Shown here: positions 1 to 10,028 of the stretch, piece by piece
Position numbering within the stretch: position 1 is the stretch's first letter
How the letters are laid out: the number at the start of each line of letters is the position of its first letter
Assembly: GCA_963575745.1 (NCBI GenBank)
Contig: CAUYUJ010016476.1
Coordinates: 112,183-176,182 of the forward strand
Source: Prorocentrum cordatum
Taxonomy: Eukaryota > Sar > Dinophyceae > Prorocentrales > Prorocentraceae
Direction: 5' to 3'
Length of the DNA: 64,000 nt
Program-made: the position numbers and the translations under genes
The notes under the pieces: model-generated
What the model was told of the DNA's origin: nothing
The model's input: only the letters and a program-made list of their open reading frames with translations
Database searches by the model: none

Positions 1-362
1 CTTCCCTTCAGAGTTTGTCGCTGTTTGTCGCGGTTCGTTCGTGTTGTTCTCTTTCTTCTCGATGCGGATCGCATTCTCTCACCTCCAATCGTGGTCGGCA
101 ACCCCCAAACAATATTGTATATACGCCTAGGGGCAGATCGCGCGGTACAGAGAAGTCATACCACAAGACCCACGTATGACCACGACGTTACGAACGATCC
201 CCCGAGCAACTATTCTCTCGGCGAACAGCAATCCCAAAACATCTTCTCTCGCGAGCAGCAATTCCCAATGCGGCATTCTTGATGAGGAATCCTCATTACA
301 GGAACACTACGGAATGCTTCCCACAGGAGTCCTTACCAGTGGAAGTCTTTCTGAAGCGAAGA
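1..362. other. Non-coding left edge
   Basis: No protein family, RNA gene or clear repeat could be recognised here. Short open frames exist but show no domain-like composition. It leads into the TCC array. Confidence 0.4.
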
Positions 363-530
363 GCAAAACAATCCTCCTCGTTCTCCTCCTCCTCCTCCTG
401 CTCCTGCTCCTGCTCCTCCTCCTCCTCCTCCTCCTCCGCCGCTTCCTCCCTCTCCTCCTCCTCCTCCTCCTCCTCCTCCTCCTCCTCCTCCTCCTCCTCC
501 TCCTCCTCCTCCTCCTCCTCCTCCTCCCTC
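363..530. repeat. (TCC)n microsatellite
   Basis: Nearly uninterrupted CTC/TCC units on the plus strand. It forms the pyrimidine partner of the purine array at 950-1390, about 420 bp away, so the two could pair as a giant hairpin. Open frames here encode only Ser/Leu/Pro or Glu homopolymers and are not considered genes. Confidence 0.95.
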
Positions 531-654
531 TCAGTTACCATTTCCCCCTTCAGAATGTCCCAGGTCTTGCGAAAGCCTCGTAACACTTCTTTTTTTTCTT
601 CTTCTTCTTCTTCAGGAGGTTGCCGAAACATCAGAAAATCCTTCTCCTCCTCTT

Positions 655-840
655 CCTCCCGTCGCCAGGGCCGCCGTCGTCACCGTTTCCGTCGACGTCG
701 CCACCGTCGCCGCCGCCGCCGCCGCCGCCAACGTCGTCGTCGTGGTCGTCGTCGTCGCCGTTGTCGTCGCCGTTGTCTTCGCCGTCGTCGTCGTTGTCTT
801 CGTCGTCGCCGCCGCCGCCGCCGCCGCCCGAGCGGCGCGC
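655..840. repeat. GTC/GCC-rich trinucleotide tract
   Basis: Imperfect CGTCGTC and CGCCGC units. The following 840-945 is an extremely GC-rich spacer with GGCGCC palindromes. Nothing coding is recognised. Confidence 0.8.
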
Positions 841-949
841 GACCTGGGCAGGCGCCGCTGGCGCCGCCGGCGCGGCGGCCGGCGCGCCGGCGGCCCCGGG
901 CGGCGCCGCGGAGGCGGGTGGAGGAGGGCGGGGTGAGTGGAGGGAAGAG

Positions 950-1392
950 GGGGGAAAGAGGAGGAGGAGGAGGAGGAGGAGGAGGAGGAGAGGAGGAGAA
1001 GAGAAGGAGGAGGGAAAGGGGGGGAGGAGGAGCAGGAGGAGGAGGAGGAGGAGGAGGAGAGGAGAAAAGAAGGAGGAAAAGGAGGAGGAAAAGGAGGAGG
1101 AGGAGGAAAAGAGTAGGGAGGGAGGGGAGGGAGGAGGAGGAGGAGGAGGAGAAGGAGGAGGAGGAGGAGGAGGAGGAGGAGGAGGAGGAGGAGGAGGAGG
1201 AGGAGGAGGAGGAGGAGGAGGAGGAGGAGAGGAGGAGGAGGAGGAGGAGGAGGAGGAGGAGGAGGAGGAGGAGGAGGAGGAGGAGGAGGAGGAGGAGGAG
1301 GAGGAGGAGGAGAGGAGGAGGAGGAGGAGGAGGAAGGAGGGAGGAGGAGGGGGAGGGAGGAGAAGGAGGAGGAGGAGGAGGAGGAGGAGGGA
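950..1392. repeat. (GGA)n microsatellite, 5' end of composite module A
   Basis: About 440 bp of GGA units with few interruptions. It runs directly into the unique core beginning GGACCAGTGTAAA, the same junction seen at about 35.0 kb (plus) and 22.77 kb (minus). Confidence 0.95.
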
Positions 1393-1643
1393 CCAGTGTA
1401 AATCCAAGGGTCATCAACGATGTTGGAGTAAAACCTCCCTCCCAGAGCCCTCTTCATAGGCCCCTACAACGGTTCATTTCCATTGCGGGAGCTGCCTCGT
1501 TGGAAGACGCCCGTTTGAAGACCCTGAAGCATGCCAACACATTGTTCTCGGGATTCCAACGCCACGGATCAATCTGACTGTTGCGTCTTGACGATCCTGA
1601 ATCGTGCCAGAACGCCACTCCTAGGACTTCAACACAGAGAAAG
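1392..1643 (+). repeat. Composite module A, core (left part)
   Basis: About 250 bp that aligns by eye with 35005-35260 (plus) and with the reverse complement of about 22440-22775. Shared blocks include CCAGTGTAAA, ATCAACGATGT and GATCCTGAA. It stops at the 18-bp sequence acttcaacacagagaaag, where the LINE is inserted, and resumes at 11527. No coding signal. Confidence 0.85.
1626..1643. repeat. 18-bp target-site duplication, left copy
   Basis: The sequence acttcaacacagagaaag is repeated exactly at 11509-11526. Flanking bases differ on both sides. The two copies bracket all LINE coding signals. Confidence 0.9.
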
Positions 1644-1660
1644 CCCACCACTTCGGCGAC

Positions 1661-1975
1661 ATGGTCGTGCCGGAGGTGAAGGCGCCTTTGACCGAGATGC
1701 TCTGCGACGAGGGCGTCTTCAAGGTCTCGGCGGTGGGACTCGACACGAGGTTCATCGAGATCAGCGCGTTGGCGAAGACCTTCAAATCATGTTTGAATTC
1801 AGAAGAATGGGACAGAGTGGAGCTACCAGGGGTGTTTCAGATCCACACTCCAGGGGGACAAGGCGGACCTTATTCGAATAAGCCGTCTAAGAACAATAGC
1901 CGGCTCTCGATGAGCACTTTCAAGTCAGACGATGAAGAGAACAACGCCACGCCAGGGGTCAAAGGGGTGGTATGA
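1661..1975 (+). CDS. Short ORF at the LINE 5' end (unknown)
   Basis: A 104-aa frame starts 17 bp inside the element. It has a plausible mixed composition (hydrophobic stretches such as VFKVSAVGL, acidic SDDEENN near the end) but no recognised domain. Its last codons belong to the 300-bp duplicated unit that recurs at about 2230. It may be the N-terminal part of a longer ORF1 that later indels have split, because the main ORF1 frame downstream (2927, 3518, 4541) is the same frame. Alternatively it is a short leader ORF. I cannot choose between these. Confidence 0.4.
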   Translation: MVVPEVKAPLTEMLCDEGVFKVSAVGLDTRFIEISALAKTFKSCLNSEEWDRVELPGVFQIHTPGGQGGPYSNKPSKNNSRLSMSTFKSDDEENNATPGVKGVV

Positions 1976-2455
1976 TTGGGTTATCGATTGATATGCGTAT
2001 TGATCAACATGATGGGTCTGTTATGTTACGGCTGGCAGATGCTGATAACCTACACACTCAAAGTCAAGGGGACCTTGAGGAAGAAGATGGACAGCGACCC
2101 AGTCCAGCTGTCAAGTTTTGGTCAACCTACTACGAACTACTCAGGGAACATCAGTTTCTCTTGGGACAATTTTGCGGATACTTCAAACATAAACGACAAC
2201 AAGGGCATCTGTCTCTATGGAGTCCATGAAGAAGATGAGGACGATACCACACCAGGGGACCATGGAGTTGTACAAATTATGTATCGACTGATCTGCGTAT
2301 TGATCAACTGGATGGGGTTGTCAAGCTACGGCTTGCAGAAGATGAATGCCTACACTCTCAAGGTCGCGGGGGCCATGAGGCAGAAGGTGAACAGCGGACC
2401 TGGTCAGCTGTCATTTTTGGTCAACCTACTACGAATGACCCAGAGAGCATCAGCG
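1925..2455 (+). repeat. Two tandem copies of a 300-bp unit in the LINE 5' region
   Basis: The block around 1991 (atatgcgtattgatcaa) recurs at 2291 (atctgcgtattgatcaa), exactly 300 bp away. The preceding acidic-coding stretch (ACGCCAGGGG versus ACACCAGGGG) is repeated too. Translated, both copies give related peptides (RIDQHDGSVMLRLAD versus RIDQLDGVVKLRLAE). The conservation at protein level suggests a duplicated coding segment. Confidence 0.8.
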
Positions 2456-2460
2456 ACTCG

Positions 2461-2918
2461 TGGGACGGCTCTGGCGGGTATGCAGACACGAGCAACTCAG
2501 AGGACAAAGAAAGTACGTGGGAAAGCTCAATGGACATCTCAATCATGAACGACATGAGGAGCATCAGTTTCTCTTGTGATGGTTCAGAAGCTACGGCAAA
2601 CACGAGCAGCTCAGGGGACAACAGTTACTCTTGAGACGGCTCAGAGGTTATTTCAAACACGAGCAGCTCAGAGGGCATCAGCTTCTCTGGAGATGGTTCG
2701 GGTGGGCATTCAAACATGAGCAACACAGAGGACAACGAACGCACTTGGGAGAGCTCAGTGGACATCTCAAACACGAACGACATGAGAGGCATCAGTTTCT
2801 CTTGGGATGGTTCGGAGGCTATTTCAAACACGAGCAGCCCAGGGGACGACAATTTAGCATGGGACGACTCAGAGATCATTTCAAACATGAGCAGCACAGA
2901 GGACAACGGTCTCTCTGG
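2461..2918 (+). repeat. 57-bp (19-residue) coding minisatellite, about 8 units
   Basis: Units begin near 2461, 2518, 2574, 2633, 2689, 2747, 2804 and 2861. In frame they encode an acidic, Ser/Asn-rich 19-residue repeat of the form WDGSExISNTSSxEDNxxS. The unit at 2633 has TGA where others have the Trp codon TGG, and other units carry Cys or Gly at this position. The period is a multiple of three and the peptide is conserved, so it was probably a repetitive protein domain of the element and is now decaying. Confidence 0.8.
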
Positions 2919-2926
2919 GATGGGCA

Positions 2927-3457
2927 GTGCAGTACAAAGTCCAGGTTCGACCTGGCTCAAAGTCGCCACGAGGACGTTCCCCCTTCCCAGGGCCCCTCCT
3001 TGTTGGAATTGGTCGCACGGAGGTAAACGCGCGTGAGGAGAGGGGCGTTCTCGAGTTTTGCTGGACGCAAGCTCAGAAATTCGATGAGAGGCCGTTGATG
3101 CAGATGTGGTATCGAAAGGTTCGGAATGCCAAGAGTCACAAGACACCTCAAGAAAATCAGAGCGAGCATCATGCACTACATGGAAATGCGGCCACTTATT
3201 CACCACAGACAGGGGAGGCGGCACGAATTACAGCTAACACACGCACGGTATCTATCTCGTGCAGCGCGCTGGACATGAAGATGAACAATGAGATGAATAA
3301 GAAACTGGCATCGGACCCGAAAACATTCAACCAGGTCACGAAGCAGTTTCACAAAGACAAAGAAGAAGCCAATATAATACTCGAACAATGGCAAGCACGA
3401 CAGAATGGACGAGAAGATGAACCTCCAAAGAAGAAGAAGAAGAAGGCGGACCCATAA
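2927..3457 (+). CDS. LINE ORF1a, basic C-terminus (unknown, gag-like position)
   Basis: This 176-aa frame follows the 19-residue repeat array; the true start may lie upstream in another frame. It has a mixed globular stretch (FCWTQAQKFDERPLMQMWYRKVRN), a helical charged region near residues 115-155, and ends in a Lys run (PPKKKKKKADP) that resembles a nuclear localisation or nucleic-acid-binding tail. No known domain is recognised. Its place upstream of ORF2 in a LINE suggests an RNA-binding ORF1-type role, but this is inference. The stop at 3455-3457 separates it from the next frame by 60 bp. Confidence 0.5.
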   Translation: MQYKVQVRPGSKSPRGRSPFPGPLLVGIGRTEVNAREERGVLEFCWTQAQKFDERPLMQMWYRKVRNAKSHKTPQENQSEHHALHGNAATYSPQTGEAARITANTRTVSISCSALDMKMNNEMNKKLASDPKTFNQVTKQFHKDKEEANIILEQWQARQNGREDEPPKKKKKKADP

Positions 3458-3517
3458 ACGAGCCCTCGACCAGCCAAAGGAGACAAACTTCATGCAGACG
3501 TAGTTCGGCTACGAGAT

Positions 3518-5173
3518 GTGTGGCACGTATCCGTACTGAACACACCGCCTACTTCAGCAACGCATGGACTTTATCTTGCAAGAACAGATAACGAAGCAAT
3601 CGCCCTGATGGAGAACCTCGACGGGGTAGACTTGAATTGCGCGAATTATATACTGATCACGACGGCGACGCCTTCCACGACACTGAAGGCAGCGACATTA
3701 ACATATGAGGTAAATCCGGCACCGATCCAGACCCCCATTCTAAAGACGATCAAGAAGGAAGGGATGCAGAAGGAGGTGGCGCAAACACGAGAAGGTTGGG
3801 TCTTGACATTGGCTGCGGTGGACGACACTGAACCACCTCGATTGGAGATGGCGACGGCGGCGCCAAAAGCGCCAAGTTGGACCGCGCAGTTCACGAACAT
3901 GATTGCGGTGGTCAGCGAGTATCACGGCGAAACGATCTTTATGAAGTTGTACAAACATCAGAAGGCAGCGACAGAAGCCCTCGGAAAGCTAAGAAGCAGC
4001 GACACGCCAAAAGAAGACAAAAAAACAGTTTTGGAATATTGTCCGAGAGGCCAAGCAAGAGATCCTATCTTCAGGTCCATATGCAGCAACTCAAGAGCGG
4101 CAAGGCCACCAACGAAGAAATGGACATTACGATCAACAGCATCAAGCAGTGCGAAGGCGAGATCAAGACAGCACGGACACTGCGGGTGGACATCACGACG
4201 ACGGGGGCGGTACGGGATTATCTTCGTATGCACTCAGGAAAAGATGGATGGTTCACGGACACCTGTGGTTATGATGATGTGGGGAAGTTGGAGGATCGGC
4301 GGGATGAGACGTGGCCCCCACTTGCAGCGAAGACTTCAGGATGCTACACGGTGGACGAGGGCAGAGAAGAGTTGGACAATATTGAGGGCGACACATACGG
4401 TCTACGGCTCAATCGAGATGGAGTGAGTTTTCGCTGACGGTTGGCAAAAAGAGACAAAGCAGAAGGATGGAGACTTGTTCGAGAGAAAGAGCCACCGCCA
4501 GTCACGAGATATTTCTTAGATAGTTCCAGCTTCGTATACATTGCAGGCTATGCCCAAGATGTTGTTGGACACATTGGGATGGACAGTGCAGTATCCCACA
4601 GCGACGCGACGGGGTAAGCATAAACGAGTCGAAGTACGAGCACACCAAGCACCAGCGTCGGACACTTTCTCTATTGGGAATACCCTGGTAACTATCACGA
4701 AGGAGGAGGAGGAGACCACGCACGACGAGCCCATGGACGAGCCCGAGGTTTTCTTCAAAGGCTTCACGAAAGAAAAGGCAGCCAGCTCAATCACGGGCAA
4801 AGGTGCAGCACTAGCAACAACAAAGATGCAGCAGTTCGCGTACTCGGTATTGGAGCAGAAGAACGGTTCTTTTTATCAACCACTTCGGCGAGCACCAACG
4901 ATGAGGCAGCAGGACCAAGCAGCAACAAGCGGAGGAGGAGGAGGAGTACCACAGCCCCAAGCATTGGTAGCAGCAGTATATGCTTCCTTAGAGGCACGAG
5001 GCAGTGGGCTTTCCACGTTGCAGGCATCGGTGCAAGAGGTGATCGAGCTGAAGGCAAGTTTGCAATATGAAATGGCGTCAATCGCAGAGATGAAGAAGCA
5101 GCTCGCAGATCAGCTCACCCAAGCAAGGCAGCGAGGTCGCAGAGATGGACAATCAAAAAGCCAGCGAAGATGA
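3518..5173 (+). pseudogene. LINE ORF1b, gag-like with coiled coil, frameshifted
   Basis: Three segments belong together: 3518 to about 4055, about 4055-4437 in the next frame, and 4541-5173 back in the first frame. The first part is a globular-looking region (ANYILITTATPSTTLKAATLTYEV). The middle has charged helices. The last about 70 residues (ALVAAVYASLEARGSGLSTL, then EVIELKASLQYEMASIAEMKKQL) form a convincing coiled coil ending in a basic tail. A coiled coil plus basic tail just before ORF2 fits the RNA-binding ORF1 protein of LINEs, which coats the transcript. The stop codon TGA (5171-5173) overlaps the ATG of ORF2 (5170-5172). No CCHC knuckle is seen in this part. Frameshifts near 4055 and 4440-4540 mean the copy is inactive unless they are sequence errors. 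Confidence 0.6.
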
Positions 5174-6240
5174 TCACCATGACGAAGCCTACAATCATTT
5201 CAGCCAGTGTCACTAGCTGGAAGAAGCATCAAGGTACCATCTTCGGGTTGCTAAAAAGTGAAAAAGCTGACACTGTTGCTCTCCAAGAGACACGATTGAC
5301 GCCGATAACACAGGCTAGGGCAGTGGCGCAGGCAGCAAGCAAAGACTTCGACTTCCTGGGTGGCAAGCCGCCCCGATCCAGCAGATCAGACCCAACGCCA
5401 GCGCGACCCTCGACAACTCGAGTGTGCACGGAGGTGTTGGATTCCTCATGCACAGATCTTTATCCGCCCAAGCCTGTACGGCAAAGACGATAGAAGCTAG
5501 GCTGGTCTTCGAACATTGCCGTATACACCAGGTCGCGGTCCCACTCCAGACCAGCGGCGTGGCCAGGTTCTCCATGCACATCATTACCTTCTATAACGAC
5601 GCAGGTCATAGTCCAGCAGCTCGAGTACGCAAGGAGCGAATGATGAACGATGTTTTCACGAATGGCACCGCCTGCGGTGCCCAGCCAACGATGATTTGTT
5701 GCGACGCCAACCTGACAGACCAGAGCATAGTCATCCGCGGCGCGGTGGCCGCAGGGAGGTGGGTCGATATCGGTAAGAGATTTTCGTCACCAGTGGGTCC
5801 TGAACCGACTTATGGCGGGAAGCAGGACTGGGACAACGTGGGTCCAGGGCCGTGCGCCACGAGACCCGATCGGATTTTTGCAAACCTGGAGGCGGCGGCC
5901 CTGATCACTTCATATACGCTCTTGAGAGATACCCGTCTCCCTGGACATCTCCCTTTAAAGATCACGCTGACCACCGAGCCCCTGGACTTGGTGCGTTGGG
6001 TTCCCAAGATGCCCACAGCCTTCCCTGTTGAGCAGTTACCCTCTCTGGATGAAGACCAGCAAGAACACCTACTGGACAGGATCTTTCAGCGACGGGAAAG
6101 CCACTTGAAGGAAGCGAGAGATTCGAAGAACCCCACGCGCATGCTGGAGGTGGCCACGTCGATCGCTGAAGATTACCTAAGGAAGAAAGATGCAGCGCAG
6201 CAGACCCCAAGATCCAGGGTACCAGAGGGCGTTGTCGAGA
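5170..6240 (+). pseudogene. LINE ORF2, APE-type endonuclease domain (frameshift near 5430)
   Basis: The N-terminus reads as an exonuclease-endonuclease-phosphatase fold: a beta-strand start (IISASVTSWKKHQGTIFGLL), then the ADTVALQETRLT motif with the metal-binding Glu at about 5287. After a frameshift near 5430 the domain continues with FSMHIITFYND, the central TMICCDANLT motif (Asp/Asn near 5703-5709), a PTYGG segment, and the C-terminal RPDRIFAN...GHLPLKITL stretch carrying the catalytic His near 5945. In LINEs this enzyme nicks target DNA to prime reverse transcription. The start is set by the ATGA overlap with ORF1. The SDH motif is degenerate (GHLPL). Homology is clear; activity is unlikely given the break. 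Confidence 0.8.
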
Positions 6241-6247
6241 GATCACA

Positions 6248-8467
6248 TTGTCTCAGGAACCCCTGGCTTGTCGGGCAGCATCTGAATCCAAACCTCAAGA
6301 TCCTTGGACATATCGGACGGCACGGTTGTACAAGAACCTCAGGCGAGTGCGTGAAATGATCATCAAGTACACCATCCAGCCGATCCCGACTACCGAGATC
6401 TGGAAGGCACTGATGAACATATGGGCAAATATTGTAGGTGACCTTACCAGGATGAGACTCACTACAGACTTCTTCGGCGTATCAGTACCTGATTTAAGAC
6501 AATGCCAAGTCCTGCAGAAAATGATTGAATACCAGATCGACCAGTATGATCGACATGGACTTGAAACTAGACTACAAGCATGGCGGGCTCGACTCTTTGC
6601 AGCGACGACGACGACAGCTTCGAAAGTCGACAGTGCAGCACTCAAGAATCACATGCGACCTCCACGAGATGAACCCATCACGGCAATCAGAGTGGAGGCA
6701 CAGACGGAGAACACGATTTCCAATCACGGAAAGCATTATGCCATCAGACCAGATGATGTATTGGAAGAACTACGGGAGACATGGGACCCGATTTTCAATA
6801 AGAGCGACCCGTCCATCACGCGGGGCAAGTTCCATGCCAAGTACCATCATCTCATTCAAACGAAATCGTGCGAATTTGAAGAACTCCACCCTGACGACTA
6901 CCACGAAGCTATTCAAGAATTGAGCTCATCACGTGCGGTGGCTGGTTGCGGATTCCGAGTACATGAGCTCAAAGCACTACCCAAACGGATCACGGCTCTC
7001 TTTTGCGAGGTCTTCCGGTACATCGAAGCTGGAGGAGATTGGCCAGACTCTTTGTTGGAAGTATATGCCAGCGCTTTGCGCAAGACCGACATCCCCGACG
7101 CAGACGACAACGGAGAGGAATATTTCCTTCTTCCCGCTGCAGCCAAGACAAGGATCATCAACAACTACGCGCCTCTCATAACCTGTCGGGAGAAAGCAAG
7201 ATGGAGAAATACTGAGAGTTGGAGGGAATCCTGGTTACCAACATCTATGCATGGAGCCCGTGCAGGTCACGAAGCTCAAGAGGTCTCGATGAATCACTCT
7301 GTCGAGACCGAGTAGGCCAGGCTCCCGGGACATCACTTGCTGACGCTGAGCATAGATTGGGAGAATTTGTTCGACCAAATTCATAGATCTATCGGAGGCC
7401 GCCTACTGGAAGCTCACATGGACCACCAAGGTACCACAGCGTATGCTCACGGATATGTTGATGCGGAGGCGCGCCTGCAAAACACAGCCAGGTATCGTTT
7501 CAAATTAGGAAGGGCCGTGGAGCAGACCTCGCGTACACGTGCGGGAGGACATGCCCAAGGACCGAATTGCAGTACCCAGGTGTCCTCAGCGCTGATGGCA
7601 GTATGGTCGAGATCCATTGCGGAGAAGACCAGATGCAGCACCGCTGGGTTCGTCGATGACTCATCAATTAACGTACGAGGATTTGACATAGATGAAGTTC
7701 TTGACAATGGAAAGCTGGCCCTGGCGGGGTGCGAGGAGTTCGGCAAATGCACAGGATGCAGGCTCAACAAAAGCAAACCAAAGGCATTGGCGAGCACATC
7801 ACAACTACGATCGGCAGTGGAAAAGGCTTTCAGCAATATCCCGCTGAGATGCTCACGTGCAATTATTCTTGTCGTGTGCATTTTATCAGACGGAACCGCA
7901 GCCTCGCTGAAACAAAGAAATAAGTTAGCCAGCCGCCGGGTCGACAAGCACACGGACGTTCTGACGCGAATCGATCGAGGACCTCAGTCGTATGATTTCC
8001 GTGAGCGGTGCCTGACTTTGTATGCTTCACCCACGTGGTTCTACGGTTGCGAGCAGCACCTGTATAACACAACGACTCTGCAGCACATGGCGGCTCGGGT
8101 ACATCGGGTGATGTTGGCAGGAAAGACTATGTACCGAACGCGAATAACAACCTTTACACTGGCGGCCCACGGGCATCTAATAGATCCGTGGATGGCATCA
8201 AGATACTGGGCACTGGTGGTGGTACGGCGTTTGCTTCAGAAACGTTCACACATCTTGGCAGCCTTCAAAGTGATTATCGGCGAGTACCTCAAAGAACCAC
8301 CGCACACGGACGACATTCATGGGCCAGTGAAGATATTTCTTATTATTCTACACGAGCTCAAGTGGAATCTAGATGCAGACTTTGTGGTCACCAGGCCGAC
8401 TGGAGGAAATATCCACCTTCTGGAGTCAGACGATTTGTTTTTTTTTTCGACACATCTTGAGAGCTGA
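6248..8467 (+). pseudogene. LINE ORF2, linker and reverse transcriptase domain
   Basis: Two frames in the same register (6248-7315 and 7337-8467) are separated by an in-frame TAG at 7313-7315. The first holds the linker and RT fingers, ending with KTRIINNYAPLI. The second begins LTLSIDWENLFDQI, which is RT motif A with its Asp near 7355. It continues with GHAQGPNCSTQVSSAL (motif B) and GFVDDSS (motif C, the FVDD form of YxDD, 7649-7660). Both catalytic aspartates of motif C are present. RT copies the element RNA at the nicked target. A poly-T run at about 8438-8448 coincides with the frame change to the downstream part. The region between motifs 1-2 and A (7150-7316) is poorly conserved and probably carries extra indels. 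Confidence 0.85.
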
Positions 8468-8576
8468 CCTCAGAAAAGTCGCCTGGAAAACGGGTTTTCA
8501 CATCCACACACATCGGGACCGACACTTATGAGCCGAGTACATAGGGACGGAGGTTGGAATTGATTACGAAGCCACG

Positions 8577-9836
8577 GTGAAGCTATATCACCAACGTCGT
8601 AGCAATGTCAAACGTCATGATGCACAGGATACCCCTGGAGGTGCAGCACTATCACCATACAAGTGGCCATTTGCACGGAGAGCGGCATGTCGATTCCTCT
8701 GGTCGGCAGGACTGATAACATCTGACAAATTGGTGCCTCGATATCTGGAGAACGCCGATTGCCCTTACTGCCGCAAGCCACTCAAGGGGACAGTGCAGCA
8801 TGCCCTATGGGAATGCGAACATCATGCCCCTGCGAGACGATGGCTGTTTGAAAAATACACGGAGGATGAGATCAACGCCGTCCCTCTCTTCACACGCCTG
8901 ACAGGCATCATTGCAGATGGTGATGAGTTAGACAACAAGTTTGCGGAACTTGCATTGGGAGTACAAGAAGACCCTGACCCCCCACCTCCTCAACTTGAAG
9001 ATGGGGATGAGATGAGCGTAGATTCGGAAGGATATCTCGTGGTGGCTGGTGATGGGGCTGCTCCTTCGGGGCAAACTGGTATGCGGCTACGACGTGCTGG
9101 ATGGGGCCTCTTTTATGGGGAGGGGCATTCACACAACGCCACGGAGATCCTGAGAGGCTCGGTTCAGACTGCCCAGAGGTCGGAGGTCCGCGCGGCCGTG
9201 CGTTGGGCAGCATGGGCCTGAGCCCGCCAGGTGTATGTCGTCGACTCCGACAACGTCTGTCGTGGCCTGCGCGCCATCATTCAGAGAAGGAACATCACAT
9301 TCAAAGCACATCGAGACTTATGGAGAATAATACAGATTGTCATTCGCATGAAAGGCGAGGAAAACTTCAAGGCACGCAAAGTTCGGAGTCACCAAACAAA
9401 GGAAATGATTGAAAATGAAGTAGCTGCTGGCAGACAGGCGAGACTACACAATGAACAAGCAGACAAGCGTGCTGTTCAGGCAGCTCTCAGGAACACGATA
9501 GACGAGCAGATCCTTGAAATCTACAAAAAGAGGGTAAACCTTGCTCAAGACATACAAAGCATGTTATTGGATGTGATACAATATCGAGCTGCAGCAGGTT
9601 TCAAACTCTTCGGGAAAGGCAATCGAGGAGCACACATACAGGGGTATCTTCAACAGCAAGCCGAACTAAGCGAGCAAGCCCTGCACCAGTATGAGGAGGA
9701 CCAGTACGCGGAGGAGGCCATGTACGAGGAGGAGCCCGACGTTTTCGGATATGGAGGAGGAATGGACGAGGACACAGGGCAGCAGCCAAATGTATTATAT
9801 TCCCCAATACCACTACCACCAGAGACCCACCCATAA
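8577..9836 (+). pseudogene. LINE ORF2 C-terminus: zinc knuckle and RNase H
   Basis: Frame continuous with about 8449-8530 but interrupted by TGA at 8529 and again at 9219-9221. CPYCRKPL...HALWECEHH (from about 8760) matches the Cys/His cluster found after the RT thumb in many LINEs. Next come GWGLFYGEGHSHNATEI, a Glu in QRSEVRAAV, VVDSDNVCRGL (Asp near 9243), KVRSHQ and RLHNEQADKRA (Asp near 9462), the order expected of an RNase H1-like domain. The first catalytic Asp is not evident. RNase H would remove the RNA strand during integration. The remainder to 9836 is Glu/Tyr-rich and ends in a Pro-rich tail. The stop inside RNase H disables this copy if real. Confidence 0.75.
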
Positions 9837-10028
9837 CCAGCTCGGCGACGGCTTCGGGGAAAACAACGAGGGGAAGGGCTACCAGGACAAAGCGAACCAG
9901 GGTCTTGGGCGACACCGTCACCTGCCAGGCCAGGTACTAGGAGCTCTACGACACCTACACCACGGACCCCAGGGCCATCTCAACCAGGTCCAGGAGCTCG
10001 AGACTCAGGAGAACAGCAAGTACGAACA

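Noticed and set aside
279-1577. Long open frames (over 400 codons) across the GGA/TCC arrays near the left edge, and similar ones at 12.0-12.8, 21, 30-31, 33.4-34.5, 36, 44.5-45.3 and 54 kb
   Set aside because: They consist of Glu, Arg, Gly, Ser, Pro or Leu homopolymers created by a stop-free trinucleotide and are open in several frames on both strands. No domain is present.
2625-3224. Minus-strand frame of 199 codons opposite the 57-bp repeats
   Set aside because: Arises from the same triplet-length repeat. The plus strand shows the conserved acidic peptide and is in the orientation of the LINE.
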